64,000 nucleotides of DNA from Rhizobiaceae bacterium (GCA_023953835.1 JAMLJB010000001.1:2108001-2172000); one strand, 5' to 3'. Positions 28,399-37,199 are shown, numbered from the stretch's first letter. Notes: generated by a model from the sequence alone, not told the origin. Program-made: numbers and translations.

Positions 28399-29307
28399 TT
28401 AGGCCGGCTGCGCCTCGATGGTGCGCAGCGACTGTGCCTGCTTGCGGGCGGCTGCCTGCACTGCGTCCTGCACCTTCTCGAACGCCCGCACCTCGATCTG
28501 GCGCACGCGTTCGCGGCTGATGTTGAACTCGGTCGAAAGATCCTCGAGCGTGATCGGGTCCTCCGACAGGCGGCGCGCCTCGAAGATGCGCCGTTCGCGA
28601 TCGTTCAGCACGCCCAGCGCGCCTTCCAGCATGGCGCGGCGATTTTCCAGTTCGTCCTGCTCGATGAGCATTGCCTCCTGGCTGTCATGGTCATCCACCA
28701 GCCAGTCCTGCCACTCACCGGATTCGCCTTCCGTTGCGCGAATCGGGGCATTGAGCGATGCATCGCCGGAAAGGCGGCGGTTCATCGAAACGACCTCTTC
28801 CTCGGAGACATTCAGCTTGGTGGCGATTTCCTTCACCTGGTCGGGCCTCAGGTCGCCGTCTTCCAGAGCCTGAATCTTGCCCTTCACCTTGCGAAGGTTG
28901 AAGAACAGTCGCTTCTGGTTTGCCGTGGTGCCCATTTTCACGAGGCTCCACGAGCGCAGGATATATTCCTGGATCGAAGCCTTGATCCACCACATCGCGT
29001 AGGTCGCAAGGCGGAAGCCGCGCTCCGGCTCGAATTTCTTGACGGCCTGCATCAGGCCGACATTGCCCTCGGAGATAACCTCTCCAATGGGCAGTCCATA
29101 GCCACGGTAGCCCATGGCGATCTTTGCAACGAGCCGCAGATGGCTGGTTACCAGCTTGTGCGCGGCGTTCGTGTCATGATGCTCCTGATACCGCTTGGCG
29201 AGCATGTACTCTTCCTGCGGTTGCAGCATCGGAAATCTGCGGATTTCTTCGAGATAGCGGTAAAGCCCGCCTTCGCCCGAAACAATACTTGGCAGTGATT
29301 GGGCCAT
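28399..29307 (-). CDS. rpoH: RpoH, heat-shock sigma factor sigma-32
   Basis: RpoH directs RNA polymerase to heat-shock promoters. The product has 302 residues. Region 2 is clear (EGNVGLMQAVKKFEPERGFR and YAMWWIKASIQEYILRSW). The RpoH box region MNRRLSGDASLNAPIR and region 4 helix-turn-helix (ISRERVRQIEVRAFEKVQ) are intact. ATG 29307 has AGGAGGG about 9 bases upstream; the in-frame GTG at 29316 would sit directly on that site. FtsH, a classic regulator and target of RpoH, is in the same window with a matching promoter. Confidence 0.96.
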   Translation of the reverse strand: MAQSLPSIVSGEGGLYRYLEEIRRFPMLQPQEEYMLAKRYQEHHDTNAAHKLVTSHLRLVAKIAMGYRGYGLPIGEVISEGNVGLMQAVKKFEPERGFRLATYAMWWIKASIQEYILRSWSLVKMGTTANQKRLFFNLRKVKGKIQALEDGDLRPDQVKEIATKLNVSEEEVVSMNRRLSGDASLNAPIRATEGESGEWQDWLVDDHDSQEAMLIEQDELENRRAMLEGALGVLNDRERRIFEARRLSEDPITLEDLSTEFNISRERVRQIEVRAFEKVQDAVQAAARKQAQSLRTIEAQPA

Positions 29308-29528
29308 TAACAGCACCCCTCCTTTTCATCTCCATGTTCCCGATCAAGGCGAACATGGTGCCGGCCTTCAGAAAACAAGGCTTCCTCAGCGCCGTGCAAC
29401 AAGCTTAGATAGGGATGAAATCAGAAAGTTCAATATCTGTTCCACTGGGAACAAAATGGCACCTCGCCCGGCTGAAGGCCAGTCAGGAATGTTGAGGCTC
29501 GCATCAATGTTACTGTTCCCGCCCGCAC

Positions 29529-30557
29529 TCACAATGCCCGGAACCCGTCGATGAGTTCCTCCATGTCGCGCGGTATCGGCGCCTCGAAGCTCATCAATAT
29601 ATCGGTGGCCGGGTGCCTGAACGCAAGAAGGCGCGCGTGCAGCGCCTGCCGGGGAAAATCCAGCACTTGCTGTTGCAGTGGCTGCGGCAGGCGGTTCGCC
29701 TTGGTGCGGTGCGACTGGCCGTAGTCCCTGTCGCCAACCAGCGGATGGCCGATATGCGCCATGTGGACGCGGATCTGGTGCGTGCGGCCCGTCTCCAGCC
29801 GGCATTCCAGCAGTGAGGCCGTGAACGATCCGTCCTTCTGCGCGCCGAAGCGCTCCAGAACCGAATAGTGCGTGACCGCATGGCGGGCGTCGTCTCGGCC
29901 TTCGGGCACCACGGCGCGGCGCACACGGTCGGCGGCGCGACCGAGTGCGGCGTCGACCGTGCCTGTCGGACGCGAGGGGCTGCCCCAGACGAGCGCCACA
30001 TAAGCGCGTTCCAGCGCGCCGTTCCGGCCATGATCGGCAAAGGCGTCCGACAGCGCCTTGTGGGCGCGATCCGTTTTCGCCGCCACGAGAACGCCGCTGG
30101 TGTCCTTGTCCAGCCGGTGCACGATGCCGGGCCGCTTCACGCCGCCAATGCCCGACAGGCTGTCGCCGCAATGATGGATCAGCGCATTGACGAGCGTGCC
30201 GGTCCAGTTGCCTGCACCAGGGTGAACGACCAGTCCTGCCGGCTTGTTGATGACGATCAGCTCGTCATCCTCGAACAATATATCGAGGGGAATGTCCTCT
30301 CCCTGCGGCTCGGCGGGTTCGGCTTCCGGCACGGCGATGCGGACCGTTTCGCCGCCTTTCAGCTTCTGCCGCGTCTCGGCTACGGTGATCGAGTCGAGCG
30401 TCACGGCTCCCTTGCGGATCAGGGCCTGGATGCGGCTCCTCGAAAGCTGCGGGGCGAGCCTTGCGGCAAGCCATTGGTCAAGGCGCTGGCCGGCATCGTT
30501 TGCGGCGGCGGTCAGCACTATCAATCCGTCCGTCTCTTCGTTATCAGGAGCGCTCAT
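29529..30557 (-). CDS. rluD: RluD, 23S rRNA pseudouridine synthase
   Basis: RluD makes pseudouridines in helix 69 of 23S rRNA. From ATG 30557 the product has 342 residues: an N-terminal S4 RNA-binding domain (RLDQWLAARLAPQLSRSRIQ) and the catalytic domain with HRLDKDTSGVLV (catalytic Asp) and RTHQIRVHMAHIGHPLVGD. A second ATG at 30578 is in frame and would overlap the start codon of the divergent gene by two bases. Neither has a strong ribosome site. Confidence 0.93.
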   Translation of the reverse strand: MSAPDNEETDGLIVLTAAANDAGQRLDQWLAARLAPQLSRSRIQALIRKGAVTLDSITVAETRQKLKGGETVRIAVPEAEPAEPQGEDIPLDILFEDDELIVINKPAGLVVHPGAGNWTGTLVNALIHHCGDSLSGIGGVKRPGIVHRLDKDTSGVLVAAKTDRAHKALSDAFADHGRNGALERAYVALVWGSPSRPTGTVDAALGRAADRVRRAVVPEGRDDARHAVTHYSVLERFGAQKDGSFTASLLECRLETGRTHQIRVHMAHIGHPLVGDRDYGQSHRTKANRLPQPLQQQVLDFPRQALHARLLAFRHPATDILMSFEAPIPRDMEELIDGFRAL

Positions 30558-30576
30558 TTGCACTGGACCGTCTTGC

Positions 30577-30957
30577 ATGACCAATCCCGCTTTCGACACC
30601 GACGACGAAAAGCCGCTCGATCCTGCGGTGGAGAAGGTGCGGCGCAAGATGATCCGCTTCATGGGGATCAATCTCGGCCTTTTGTTCGTGGCCCTTATGG
30701 CTGTCGTCGGCGCGATTGTCTACAAGTCGCGCATCGCAACGCCCACCACGGCGGAACCGCAGGCATTGGCCGTTCCGGCGGGCGCGCCGCTCGAAGGCAC
30801 AATCGCGCTTCCGAAAGGCGCGCGGGTGCTCTCGCAGTCGCTGTCGGGCGACAAGATATCGCTCTTGGTCGAAGAGGCGGCTGGCACTCAGGCGATCTAT
30901 GTGTTCGATCTCGGATCGAACAGAATGGCGGGCCGTTTCGAGATCGCGCCGAACTGA
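30577..30957 (+). CDS. Small membrane protein, DUF6476-like
   Basis: This is a 126-residue protein with one membrane segment (MGINLGLLFVALMAVVGAIVY, about residues 29-49). A short charged N-terminus (DTDDEKPLDPAVEKVRRKM) lies before it and a compact exported domain (GAPLEGTIALPKGARVL, IYVFDLGSNRMAGRFEI) after it. It resembles the alphaproteobacterial DUF6476 group that commonly sits divergent to rluD. The role is unknown. The start overlaps or nearly overlaps that of rluD, so both promoters must lie within coding sequence of the other gene or be very compact. Confidence 0.8.
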   Translation: MTNPAFDTDDEKPLDPAVEKVRRKMIRFMGINLGLLFVALMAVVGAIVYKSRIATPTTAEPQALAVPAGAPLEGTIALPKGARVLSQSLSGDKISLLVEEAAGTQAIYVFDLGSNRMAGRFEIAPN

Positions 30958-31020
30958 GCCGAAGCGATGCGCAACGATGTTGCCAACCGCGCGCATATTG
31001 CCTATATGCGCATTCTTGCT

Positions 31021-31095
31021 GCGCCCATCGTCTAGCGGTCAGGACGGCGCCCTCTCACGGCGCAAACAGGGGTTCGATTCCCCTTGGGCGTACCA
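31021..31095 (+). tRNA. tRNA-Glu (anticodon CUC)
   Basis: A full cloverleaf is visible. The acceptor stem is GCGCCCA with TGGGCGT. The D-arm region GTCTAGCGGTCAGGAC is typical of tRNA-Glu. The anticodon stem GCGCC / GGCGC carries loop CTCTCAC with anticodon CTC, and the T arm is AGGGG-TTCGATT-CCCCT. The discriminator A is followed by an encoded CCA ending at 31095. Confidence 0.95.
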
Positions 31096-31392
31096 GCAAT
31101 ATCTTTCGCTTGGACGCTTCTGCGGCAAGACCAGCAGATGATCGTTAAGAAAGTCGTTTGAGCCGCGCCGATGGTCGAAACCTGTTGCGCGTATGCGAAT
31201 TCATCCAAGCCGCGCCTTGCGCCGCGACGAGTTGGTGCGTCCAACCGCTAGGCATGTCTGGCTGGTGTCGGCCGGCTTTGTTTCAAGGGTCAATCCCACC
31301 GTAAGCGCTTTATACAGCTTTGAGTACTGGCGGCTGGCACCCGATTGGTCGTATGCATGGACCCTAAAGCCAACCAAGTCAGAACGACTGTT
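31096..31392. other. Intergenic stretch between tRNA-Glu and the CorA-like gene
   Basis: I see no supported gene, hairpin terminator or repeat of the tRNA 3' end in these 297 bases. Composition shifts towards lower GC in the last 100 bases, in step with the gene that follows. Confidence 0.5.
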
Positions 31393-32367
31393 ATGCTGAG
31401 AGTTTTTGCTGCCGAGAGCGGGCGCCTGCGCTTGATAGCTGATCCATCGGATCTGAACAGCAAAGCTGTTTGGGTTGATCTGGCCAACCCGACTGACGAG
31501 GAAGAGGCAGTCATCGAAGGTTGGCTCGGCGTCAACGTTCCAACGCGCGATGAAATGGAGGAAATCGAGATTTCGTCTCGCTTGTACAGCGAAAACGGCG
31601 CTCACTTCATGACGGTTATCCTGCCGGCACATTCTGATACGGAAAGAAATGTCGTCGGTCCCGTAACTTTCGTTCTTGCCAAGGGAAAGCTTGTAACGGT
31701 GAGATACCATGAGCCACGAGCGTTCCAGACTTTTCCCATGCGAGCGGAGGCTTCGGACCTCCAATGCAACAACGGACAGTCGATTCTCCTGGGGCTGCTT
31801 GAAGCGATTGTGGACAGGTTGGCCGATTTGCTGGAAGCGGTTAGCCGGGACGTGGTCGACTTGTCCGGCGAAATCTTTCATCCGAGCGAAAGCAACGCAT
31901 CGAAACGTGACATCGGATTTCAGGTGCTGCTCCGGCGCATAGGACGCAAAGAGGATTTTCTGTCCAACATTCAGTATAGTCTGGTGAGCTTGCAGCGGCT
32001 GGGCAGCTATCTCACGAGCGTTTCACTTGAAGGCAAACAAAGCTCCGATCTTCGTTCCCGGGTGAAAACGATCTCCCGTGACATCAATTCCCTGACGGCT
32101 CACGCTGAATCGCTGAGCAACAAGATTACGTTTCTGCTCGATGCAACCTTGGGGATGATCAACATTCAACAAAATGCAATCATCAAGATCGTCTCCGTAG
32201 CCGCCGTCGTATTCCTTCCCCCGACGCTGGTTGCATCAATCTACGGAATGAATTTTGACATAATGCCGGAACTGAAATGGGCATTTGGATATCCGGCGGC
32301 GCTCCTCCTGATGGTTGTAGCCGCTGTGGTTCCGTATTGGTGGTTCAAGCGTCAGGGATGGCTGTAG
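31393..32367 (+). CDS. CorA-family magnesium/divalent cation transporter
   Basis: This is a CorA-type channel subunit of 324 residues from ATG 31393. A large cytoplasmic N-terminal domain is followed by a long helix region and two C-terminal membrane segments: IIKIVSVAAVVFLPPTLVASI and, after the hallmark GMNF motif in SIYGMNFDIMP, a second one (AALLLMVVAAVVPYWWF). The tail KRQGWL is basic as expected. By eye the GC content (about 53%) is clearly below its neighbours. In-frame starts at 31345 and 31357 exist without ribosome sites. It lies next to a tRNA gene, a usual place for acquired DNA. Confidence 0.88.
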   Translation: MLRVFAAESGRLRLIADPSDLNSKAVWVDLANPTDEEEAVIEGWLGVNVPTRDEMEEIEISSRLYSENGAHFMTVILPAHSDTERNVVGPVTFVLAKGKLVTVRYHEPRAFQTFPMRAEASDLQCNNGQSILLGLLEAIVDRLADLLEAVSRDVVDLSGEIFHPSESNASKRDIGFQVLLRRIGRKEDFLSNIQYSLVSLQRLGSYLTSVSLEGKQSSDLRSRVKTISRDINSLTAHAESLSNKITFLLDATLGMINIQQNAIIKIVSVAAVVFLPPTLVASIYGMNFDIMPELKWAFGYPAALLLMVVAAVVPYWWFKRQGWL

Positions 32368-32551
32368 AGCGCAAGTCGTCAAACTCCTCCCCGCACGCCC
32401 GGGTTTGTGATCGCCTGCATCTGCGGCCTTCCACCTCCTGAAGCAGCGAACCACTCCCGGTTGCGAATGCCTGCCATGAACAGTTGGGTGTGCATCCCTT
32501 CTCCGTTTCAGGCTATGAAGTCTCCGTCCGTGAATTGCCAGGAGACGCAGG

Positions 32552-32911
32552 ATGCTTGTTCCAGCATTCGCCATCATATTGCTTTTTCAACTGACCGGAG
32601 AGGTCATCGCGCGGGCGATACATCTGCCCTTGCCGGGACCTGTCCTCGGAATGGTGTTCATGGCTGTGGCCTTGAACATTTCGCCGGGGCTGCGCGAGAT
32701 CATTTCGCCGGTTGCCAAAGGCCTGCTGAGATATCTGGCGCTCATGTTCGTGCCGGTCGGGGTGGGCGTCGTCGCCAATCTGCAGGTGCTCCAGGCGCAC
32801 TGGTTTGCCTTGACCGTATCGATCCTCGTTTCGACCGCGCTCGCAATCCTCGTCGGGGCGGCGACCTTCGTCCTTGTCGCGCGCCTGACCGGGAGCAGGT
32901 CCGATGACTGA
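32552..32911 (+). CDS. lrgA: LrgA/CidA-family holin-like membrane protein
   Basis: This is a 119-residue protein of the CidA/LrgA family with four predicted membrane segments. The family pattern LLFQLTGEVIARAIHLPLPG followed by GPVLGMVFM is clear. Relatives affect murein hydrolase activity and, in some bacteria, transport of pyruvate-like metabolites together with LrgB. It overlaps lrgB by 8 bases, so the pair is coupled. GGAG sits about 7 bases before the ATG. Confidence 0.9.
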   Translation: MLVPAFAIILLFQLTGEVIARAIHLPLPGPVLGMVFMAVALNISPGLREIISPVAKGLLRYLALMFVPVGVGVVANLQVLQAHWFALTVSILVSTALAILVGAATFVLVARLTGSRSDD

Positions 32912-33617
32912 CGCTTTCAAGATCTGGTCGTACCTTTCGCAGCAACCCCTGCTGTGGCTTTGCGCGACGCTCTTCGCCTACCAGATCGGCGAGACGCTGT
33001 TTGTGAAATCCGGGCGTAACCCTGTGTTCAACGCCGTACTGATAGCGGTGGTCCTGCTCGCCATTTTGCTTGAGATCACCGACACCAGCTATGAGCGGTA
33101 TTTTGCCGGTGCGCAGTTCATCCATTTCATGCTCGGCCCGGTAACCGTGTGCCTCGCCGTGCCGCTTCAGGAAAATCTGTCGGCGATCCGCAAGGCGATT
33201 TTTCCCGCTGCTGCGGCACTCTTCGCAGGGTCGTTCGCGGCGATTTCTTCCGCGCTCAGCATCGCCTGGATGTTCGGCGCGGACCATGAACTGCTCGCCA
33301 CGATCGCGCCGAAATCGGCAACGGCGCCGGTTGCCATCGGCATTTCCGAGAACATCGGCGGGCAGCCCACGCTCACTGCAGTCATCGTGATCCTGACGGG
33401 AATCGGTGGGGCCATAATGGTCACGCCCATGCTGAACCTGTTCCGGTTTACCGACTGGCGCGCGCGGGGCTTTGCCGTTGGCGTGGCGGCGCACGGCTTC
33501 GGCACCGTCAGGGCGTTCCAGGTGAACGAGACGGCAGGTGTCTTTGCATCGATCGGCATGGGCTTGAATGCGGTTCTCACCGCATTCCTCGCTCCGCTTA
33601 TCCTGTCGCTTTTCTAG
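32904..33617 (+). CDS. lrgB: LrgB-family membrane protein
   Basis: This is the LrgB partner of the upstream gene, 237 residues with about seven membrane segments. Conserved parts include FLLGPVTVCLAVPL-like FMLGPVTVCLAVPLQ and the segments APKSATAPVAIGISENIGG and AVGVAAHGFGTVRAFQ. The last residues LILSLF are normal for the family. Its TAG stop codon is formed by the first bases of the inverted repeat of the element at 33614-33886, so that element abuts the gene exactly. Confidence 0.92.
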   Translation: MTDAFKIWSYLSQQPLLWLCATLFAYQIGETLFVKSGRNPVFNAVLIAVVLLAILLEITDTSYERYFAGAQFIHFMLGPVTVCLAVPLQENLSAIRKAIFPAAAALFAGSFAAISSALSIAWMFGADHELLATIAPKSATAPVAIGISENIGGQPTLTAVIVILTGIGGAIMVTPMLNLFRFTDWRARGFAVGVAAHGFGTVRAFQVNETAGVFASIGMGLNAVLTAFLAPLILSLF

Positions 33618-33886
33618 AGCGTTTCATGGTTAGGTTGAAGCATTCTGCCGGCGACGGTTTGCGGCAAGGCCAAGGGGTTTGTCGAAGGGCGGGCTGGTGG
33701 CCCGGACAAGACAAAGACCGAAGGATTTGGCGCAAACCGGCCCGGCCCTTCGGGTTTGCGTTTGGCGGACACCCACTTCGTCATGCCGCTCGACCGGGCA
33801 ACCAGCCCGTTCTTCGCGACCTTCCTTGTGGATCGCCTCGCCAAACGACAAACAGAATGATTCATCCTAACCATGAAACGCTCTAG
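33614..33886. mobile_element. Palindromic MITE-like element with 34-base terminal inverted repeats
   Basis: The terminal repeats are 33614-33647 (starting CTAGAGCGTTTCATGGTTAG) and 33853-33886 in reverse, with two mismatches in 34 positions. The interior is itself an imperfect palindrome: GGGCGGGCTGGTGGCCCGG on the left has a counterpart around CCGGGCAACCAGCCCG on the right. A central hairpin CGCAAACC / GGGTTTGCG lies between. There is no transposase. Short open frames within it are a result of the palindrome and are not called. I see no obvious target-site duplication. Confidence 0.75.
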
Positions 33887-33950
33887 CACCGCAACCTGTT
33901 TGCATGCGGAGCGGAGGCGGCGAGCATTCCCGCCGCCCCTGCTTCAAAGC

Positions 33951-35507
33951 TTAGTGCAAGCCGCCGCCGGAGGCGTCTGCCATCTTCGCAAGCGCGTCAT
34001 CGATGGTGAAGCTGTTCGGACGCTGTATGGGCGGAAAGTCCTTGAAGGTTTCAGCGAATTTGCCGGCAATCGTCTGACCCGCCAATATGATGTAGTCGCG
34101 ATGCAGGAACCAGTCGTAATAGGTGTTCGACGTGACATCGGCGAACTCGTACGGATCGGTCCTGAGATTGTACAGTTTCGGTAAGCGTAGTCTTACGAAT
34201 GGCTCGGCCCAGACCTGTAACGTCCCCTGGCATCTCTGCTCCATGAACACGATCTTCCAGTTGTCGTACCGGATCGCCAGTATGTCGCCGTCATCGCTGA
34301 TGTAGACGAAAAGATTGCGCGGGCTCTCTTTCTCCTTGCCGGTCAGGTAAGGCACAAGGTTCACGCCGTCGATGTGGTTCTTGTATGTCCGGCCAATGGC
34401 CTCATAGCCCTTTTTCAACTTGTCCACGATGTCCGGCGCTCCGGCCATGGCGAGGAAAGTGGGCAACCAGTCGTGGTGCTGGACGATTCCGTTTGCGACC
34501 GAGCCGGCCTCGATATGGCCGGGCCACCGCGCCAGCAGCGGGATGCGGAACGCGCCTTCCCAATTGGTGTTCTTCTCCGAACGGAAGGGTGTCATGCCGC
34601 CGTCCGGCCATGAATTGCGATGCGGGCCGTTGTCGGTCGAATACATGACGAACGTATCGTCGGCGATCCCCAACTCATCCAGCAGGTCGAGCAGTTGGCC
34701 GACGTTCTTGTCGTGGTCGATCATTGTGTCGTGATAGGGCGACTGCCAACGGCCTGCCTGCCCGAGACTTTCCTTCTTTGTGTGTGTGAAAAGGTGCATG
34801 TGGGTAAAGTTGAGCCACACGAAAAAGGGCTTCCCGTCCTTATGCTGTCGCTTGATGAAATCGGACGCCGCTTCGGCAAATTCGTCGTCGCAGGTCACCA
34901 TGCGCTCGCGTGTGAGCGGACCGGTGTCCTCGATCTTCTGCTTGCCGACCTTGCCCCATCGCGGTTCGACCGTCGGGTCGTCCACATCCGTTGCCCACGA
35001 GCGAATGACGCCGCGAGGTCCGAAGTTCGCACGAAAATTGGGAAAGTCTTTCTCCGGCGGATAGTCGTACATCTCCGGCTCTTCTTCGGCGTTCAGGTGA
35101 TAGAGGTTGCCGAAAAACTCATCGAAACCGTGATTGGTTGGCAGCATGTGGTTGAGGTCGCCGAGATGGTTCTTGCCGAACTGGCCGGTGGCATAGCCGA
35201 GATTCTTGAGAACCGCCGGGATCGTCACCAGCTTTTCGCTCATGCCGACCGGTGCTGCGGGAACGCCGACTTTCGACAGTCCTGTCCGGTAGACGCTTTG
35301 CCCGGTGATGAAAGACGATCGTCCGGCTGTGCAGGATTGTTCGCCGTAGGAGTCGGTGAAAAGCATTCCTTCCTTGGCCAGGCGGTCGATGTTCGGGGTC
35401 CGGTAGCCCATGAGACCATGGGTATAGCAACTGAGATTCGATTGCCCGATATCGTCTCCCCATATGACCAATATGTTCGGCTTATCTGCTTTGGGTGTCT
35501 TTGCCAT
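33951..35507 (-). CDS. Arylsulfatase, type I formylglycine sulfatase
   Basis: This enzyme hydrolyses sulfate esters using a formylglycine made from cysteine. The product has 518 residues and no signal peptide, so it should be cytoplasmic. The metal-binding start is NILVIWGDDIGQSN (Asp 18 and 19). The sulfatase signature is C59-T-A-G-R63, that is C-x-A-x-R rather than the more common C-x-P-x-R. Other conserved parts are GYATGQFGKNHLGD and STDNGPH. The ATG at 35507 has AGAGGA about 8 bases upstream. The maturase gene lies just upstream on the same strand, which strongly supports activity. The natural substrate is unknown. Confidence 0.92.
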   Translation of the reverse strand: MAKTPKADKPNILVIWGDDIGQSNLSCYTHGLMGYRTPNIDRLAKEGMLFTDSYGEQSCTAGRSSFITGQSVYRTGLSKVGVPAAPVGMSEKLVTIPAVLKNLGYATGQFGKNHLGDLNHMLPTNHGFDEFFGNLYHLNAEEEPEMYDYPPEKDFPNFRANFGPRGVIRSWATDVDDPTVEPRWGKVGKQKIEDTGPLTRERMVTCDDEFAEAASDFIKRQHKDGKPFFVWLNFTHMHLFTHTKKESLGQAGRWQSPYHDTMIDHDKNVGQLLDLLDELGIADDTFVMYSTDNGPHRNSWPDGGMTPFRSEKNTNWEGAFRIPLLARWPGHIEAGSVANGIVQHHDWLPTFLAMAGAPDIVDKLKKGYEAIGRTYKNHIDGVNLVPYLTGKEKESPRNLFVYISDDGDILAIRYDNWKIVFMEQRCQGTLQVWAEPFVRLRLPKLYNLRTDPYEFADVTSNTYYDWFLHRDYIILAGQTIAGKFAETFKDFPPIQRPNSFTIDDALAKMADASGGGLH

Positions 35508-35647
35508 TTTCACATCCTCTAGCTTCTTTTGAAAAAACGGTGGACGGCCCGACGTGCTGCTCTGCGAGCCACTTCGGCATTTCGGGAATATGGGCGTTCG
35601 CCGGCGATTGCGGCGGTTCGGGAAAATACTGGCCCTGGGCCGCTTAG

Positions 35648-36628
35648 TTACGCTTCCGATGAAGGCTTTTCGCGCAGGACACAGCGAAACCCGACATGGC
35701 TCGTGGATGTGTCAACGGGCTGCGCGTGCCTTGCCGCAGGCCGATAGCGCCTGCAGTAGTTCGGCGCACACAGGTGTGACCCTCCCTTGAGCACTTTCCG
35801 CGGTATCCGGATTTCCGGCTGGCGCGGATCATAGCTTTCCCCCTCCAATCCTCCCCTCGGGTTGCGGGGCAGGCAGCAGGGGCTGTCCGCGTCCGCAGAA
35901 TGTTGCTCTGTCCACCAATCGGAGGTCCACTCCCAGACATTTCCGATCATGTCATGAAGACCGTAGCCGTTCGGCGGAAACTTCGTCACGGGCGAGGTCT
36001 GCTCGAACCCGTCCAGCTTGGTGTTTTCAAAAGGAAACAGTCCCTGCCAGGTATTGGCCATTTGCCGTCCGCCGGGCGCAAACTCCTCGCCCCAGGCATA
36101 CTCGGCTTCTTCAAGGCCGCCGCGCGCGGCAAATTCCCATTCGGCTTCGGTCGGAAGGTCCTTGCCGGCCCATTTTGCATAGGCGAGCGCGTCCTCATAG
36201 GCGACATGGACGACCGGGTGATTGTCACGTTTGAACAAGCCGCTGTTCGGGCCGCCCGGATGCCGCCAGTTCGCGCCTTTCGTGAAGTGCCACCAGTTCG
36301 TGGGGTCGCGCAGGTCGACAGGCCCGGGCGTCTTCTTGAACACGAGCGAACCGGCAAAGAGCATTTCGGGCAGGGCGCCCGGATAGTCGTTTGCGTCGGG
36401 TATTTTCTCGGCGAGCGTCACATGGCCGGTTTCGCTGACGAACCGTCGAAATTCGCGGTTCGTTACCGGTGCAACGTCGATCATGAACGGATCGACATGA
36501 ACTCTGTGCGTGGGCGCTTCTTCGCGATAGTGGCTGTCGGAGCCCATCGTAAAAACGCCGCCCGGGATGTAGACCATTGCATCCCGGTGCGATCGCATAT
36601 TCCCAGATTCGCGAGCAACCCGGTTCAT
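35648..36628 (-). CDS. Formylglycine-generating enzyme (sulfatase maturase, SUMF1/FGE family)
   Basis: FGE oxidises the signature cysteine of type I sulfatases to formylglycine using oxygen and copper. The product has 326 residues with the FGE-sulfatase fold throughout: YIPGGVFTMGSD at the start, PVTNREFRRFV, LPTEAEWEFAARGG, GNVWEWTSDWW and GFRCVL at the end. The active-site pair C287 and C292 (segment GGSHLCAPNYCRRYR) has the same spacing as in human SUMF1, which marks it as a true aerobic FGE rather than one of the many non-catalytic relatives. No signal peptide is seen. It precedes the arylsulfatase by 140 bases. Confidence 0.92.
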   Translation of the reverse strand: MNRVARESGNMRSHRDAMVYIPGGVFTMGSDSHYREEAPTHRVHVDPFMIDVAPVTNREFRRFVSETGHVTLAEKIPDANDYPGALPEMLFAGSLVFKKTPGPVDLRDPTNWWHFTKGANWRHPGGPNSGLFKRDNHPVVHVAYEDALAYAKWAGKDLPTEAEWEFAARGGLEEAEYAWGEEFAPGGRQMANTWQGLFPFENTKLDGFEQTSPVTKFPPNGYGLHDMIGNVWEWTSDWWTEQHSADADSPCCLPRNPRGGLEGESYDPRQPEIRIPRKVLKGGSHLCAPNYCRRYRPAARHAQPVDTSTSHVGFRCVLREKPSSEA

Positions 36629-36788
36629 CACAACCTGCCCTCAATGGCCGCAAGCATCTCAGCTTGCACTGCCGGTCTATCCCCGTCAAGGAGATCACGA
36701 GTTTGTTGAAGACCGTCCTGCCGCGCGATCGCGAACCTCGTCGCGCGGCACCTGAATGTTCAAGATGGAGCAGGCTGCGGTGCGGACC

Positions 36789-37199
36789 TTACAGGTCGCA
36801 TTTCTGGTAGATGACGGAAATGTCCGGAAACATCGTATCGAAACGCTTCAGGCGTCCGCCGTCCAGTATCTGGAACGCGACGCTGAAACCGCCCATCAGA
36901 ATGCTGTCCGAACAGCTCAGATAGGCAACCAGATGGTCGCCCTGTTCCTGCACCTGGTCGGCGCGGCAGGTGGCGAGCGGTCCGAGGATTTCGTTTCCCT
37001 TGACCAGAATTCCGGTGTTCTGCGAGGAATCCCGGTTCTTGAATTCAATCGTGCCGTTCACATTCTGAAAGGTATCCTCGCATGAGGTTCCGTTCATGGT
37101 CCAGGCACCCTGCGCTGCTTCAAGTGAAGCAGCAGACGCGGTGGCCAGCATTCCAAGCATATTGATGCCTGTGGCAATTCCCAACAGAACAGTTCGCAT
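36789..37199 (-). CDS. Small secreted cysteine-containing protein of unknown function
   Basis: I do not recognise the family. The product has 136 residues: signal peptide (MRTVLLGIATGINMLGML, cut near ASA), then a compact mature domain with cysteines in TSCEDTF, LATCRAD, SCSDS and YQKCDL, suggesting two disulfides. The pattern of short beta segments (IEFKNRD, FSVAFQILDGGRLKRFD) resembles small lipocalin-like periplasmic proteins, but that is a guess. ATG 37199 has GAGGG 9 bases upstream. It lies upstream of and in the same direction as the FGE/sulfatase pair. Confidence 0.75.
   Translation of the reverse strand: MRTVLLGIATGINMLGMLATASAASLEAAQGAWTMNGTSCEDTFQNVNGTIEFKNRDSSQNTGILVKGNEILGPLATCRADQVQEQGDHLVAYLSCSDSILMGGFSVAFQILDGGRLKRFDTMFPDISVIYQKCDL

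Noticed and set aside
31032..31244. Open frame on the minus strand across tRNA-Glu
   Set aside because: Its C-terminal part is the antisense translation of the tRNA, a common false gene; the cloverleaf explains the sequence.
33626..33886. Overlapping open frames on both strands inside the palindromic element
   Set aside because: The palindrome makes similar frames appear on both strands; none has a ribosome site or a domain.
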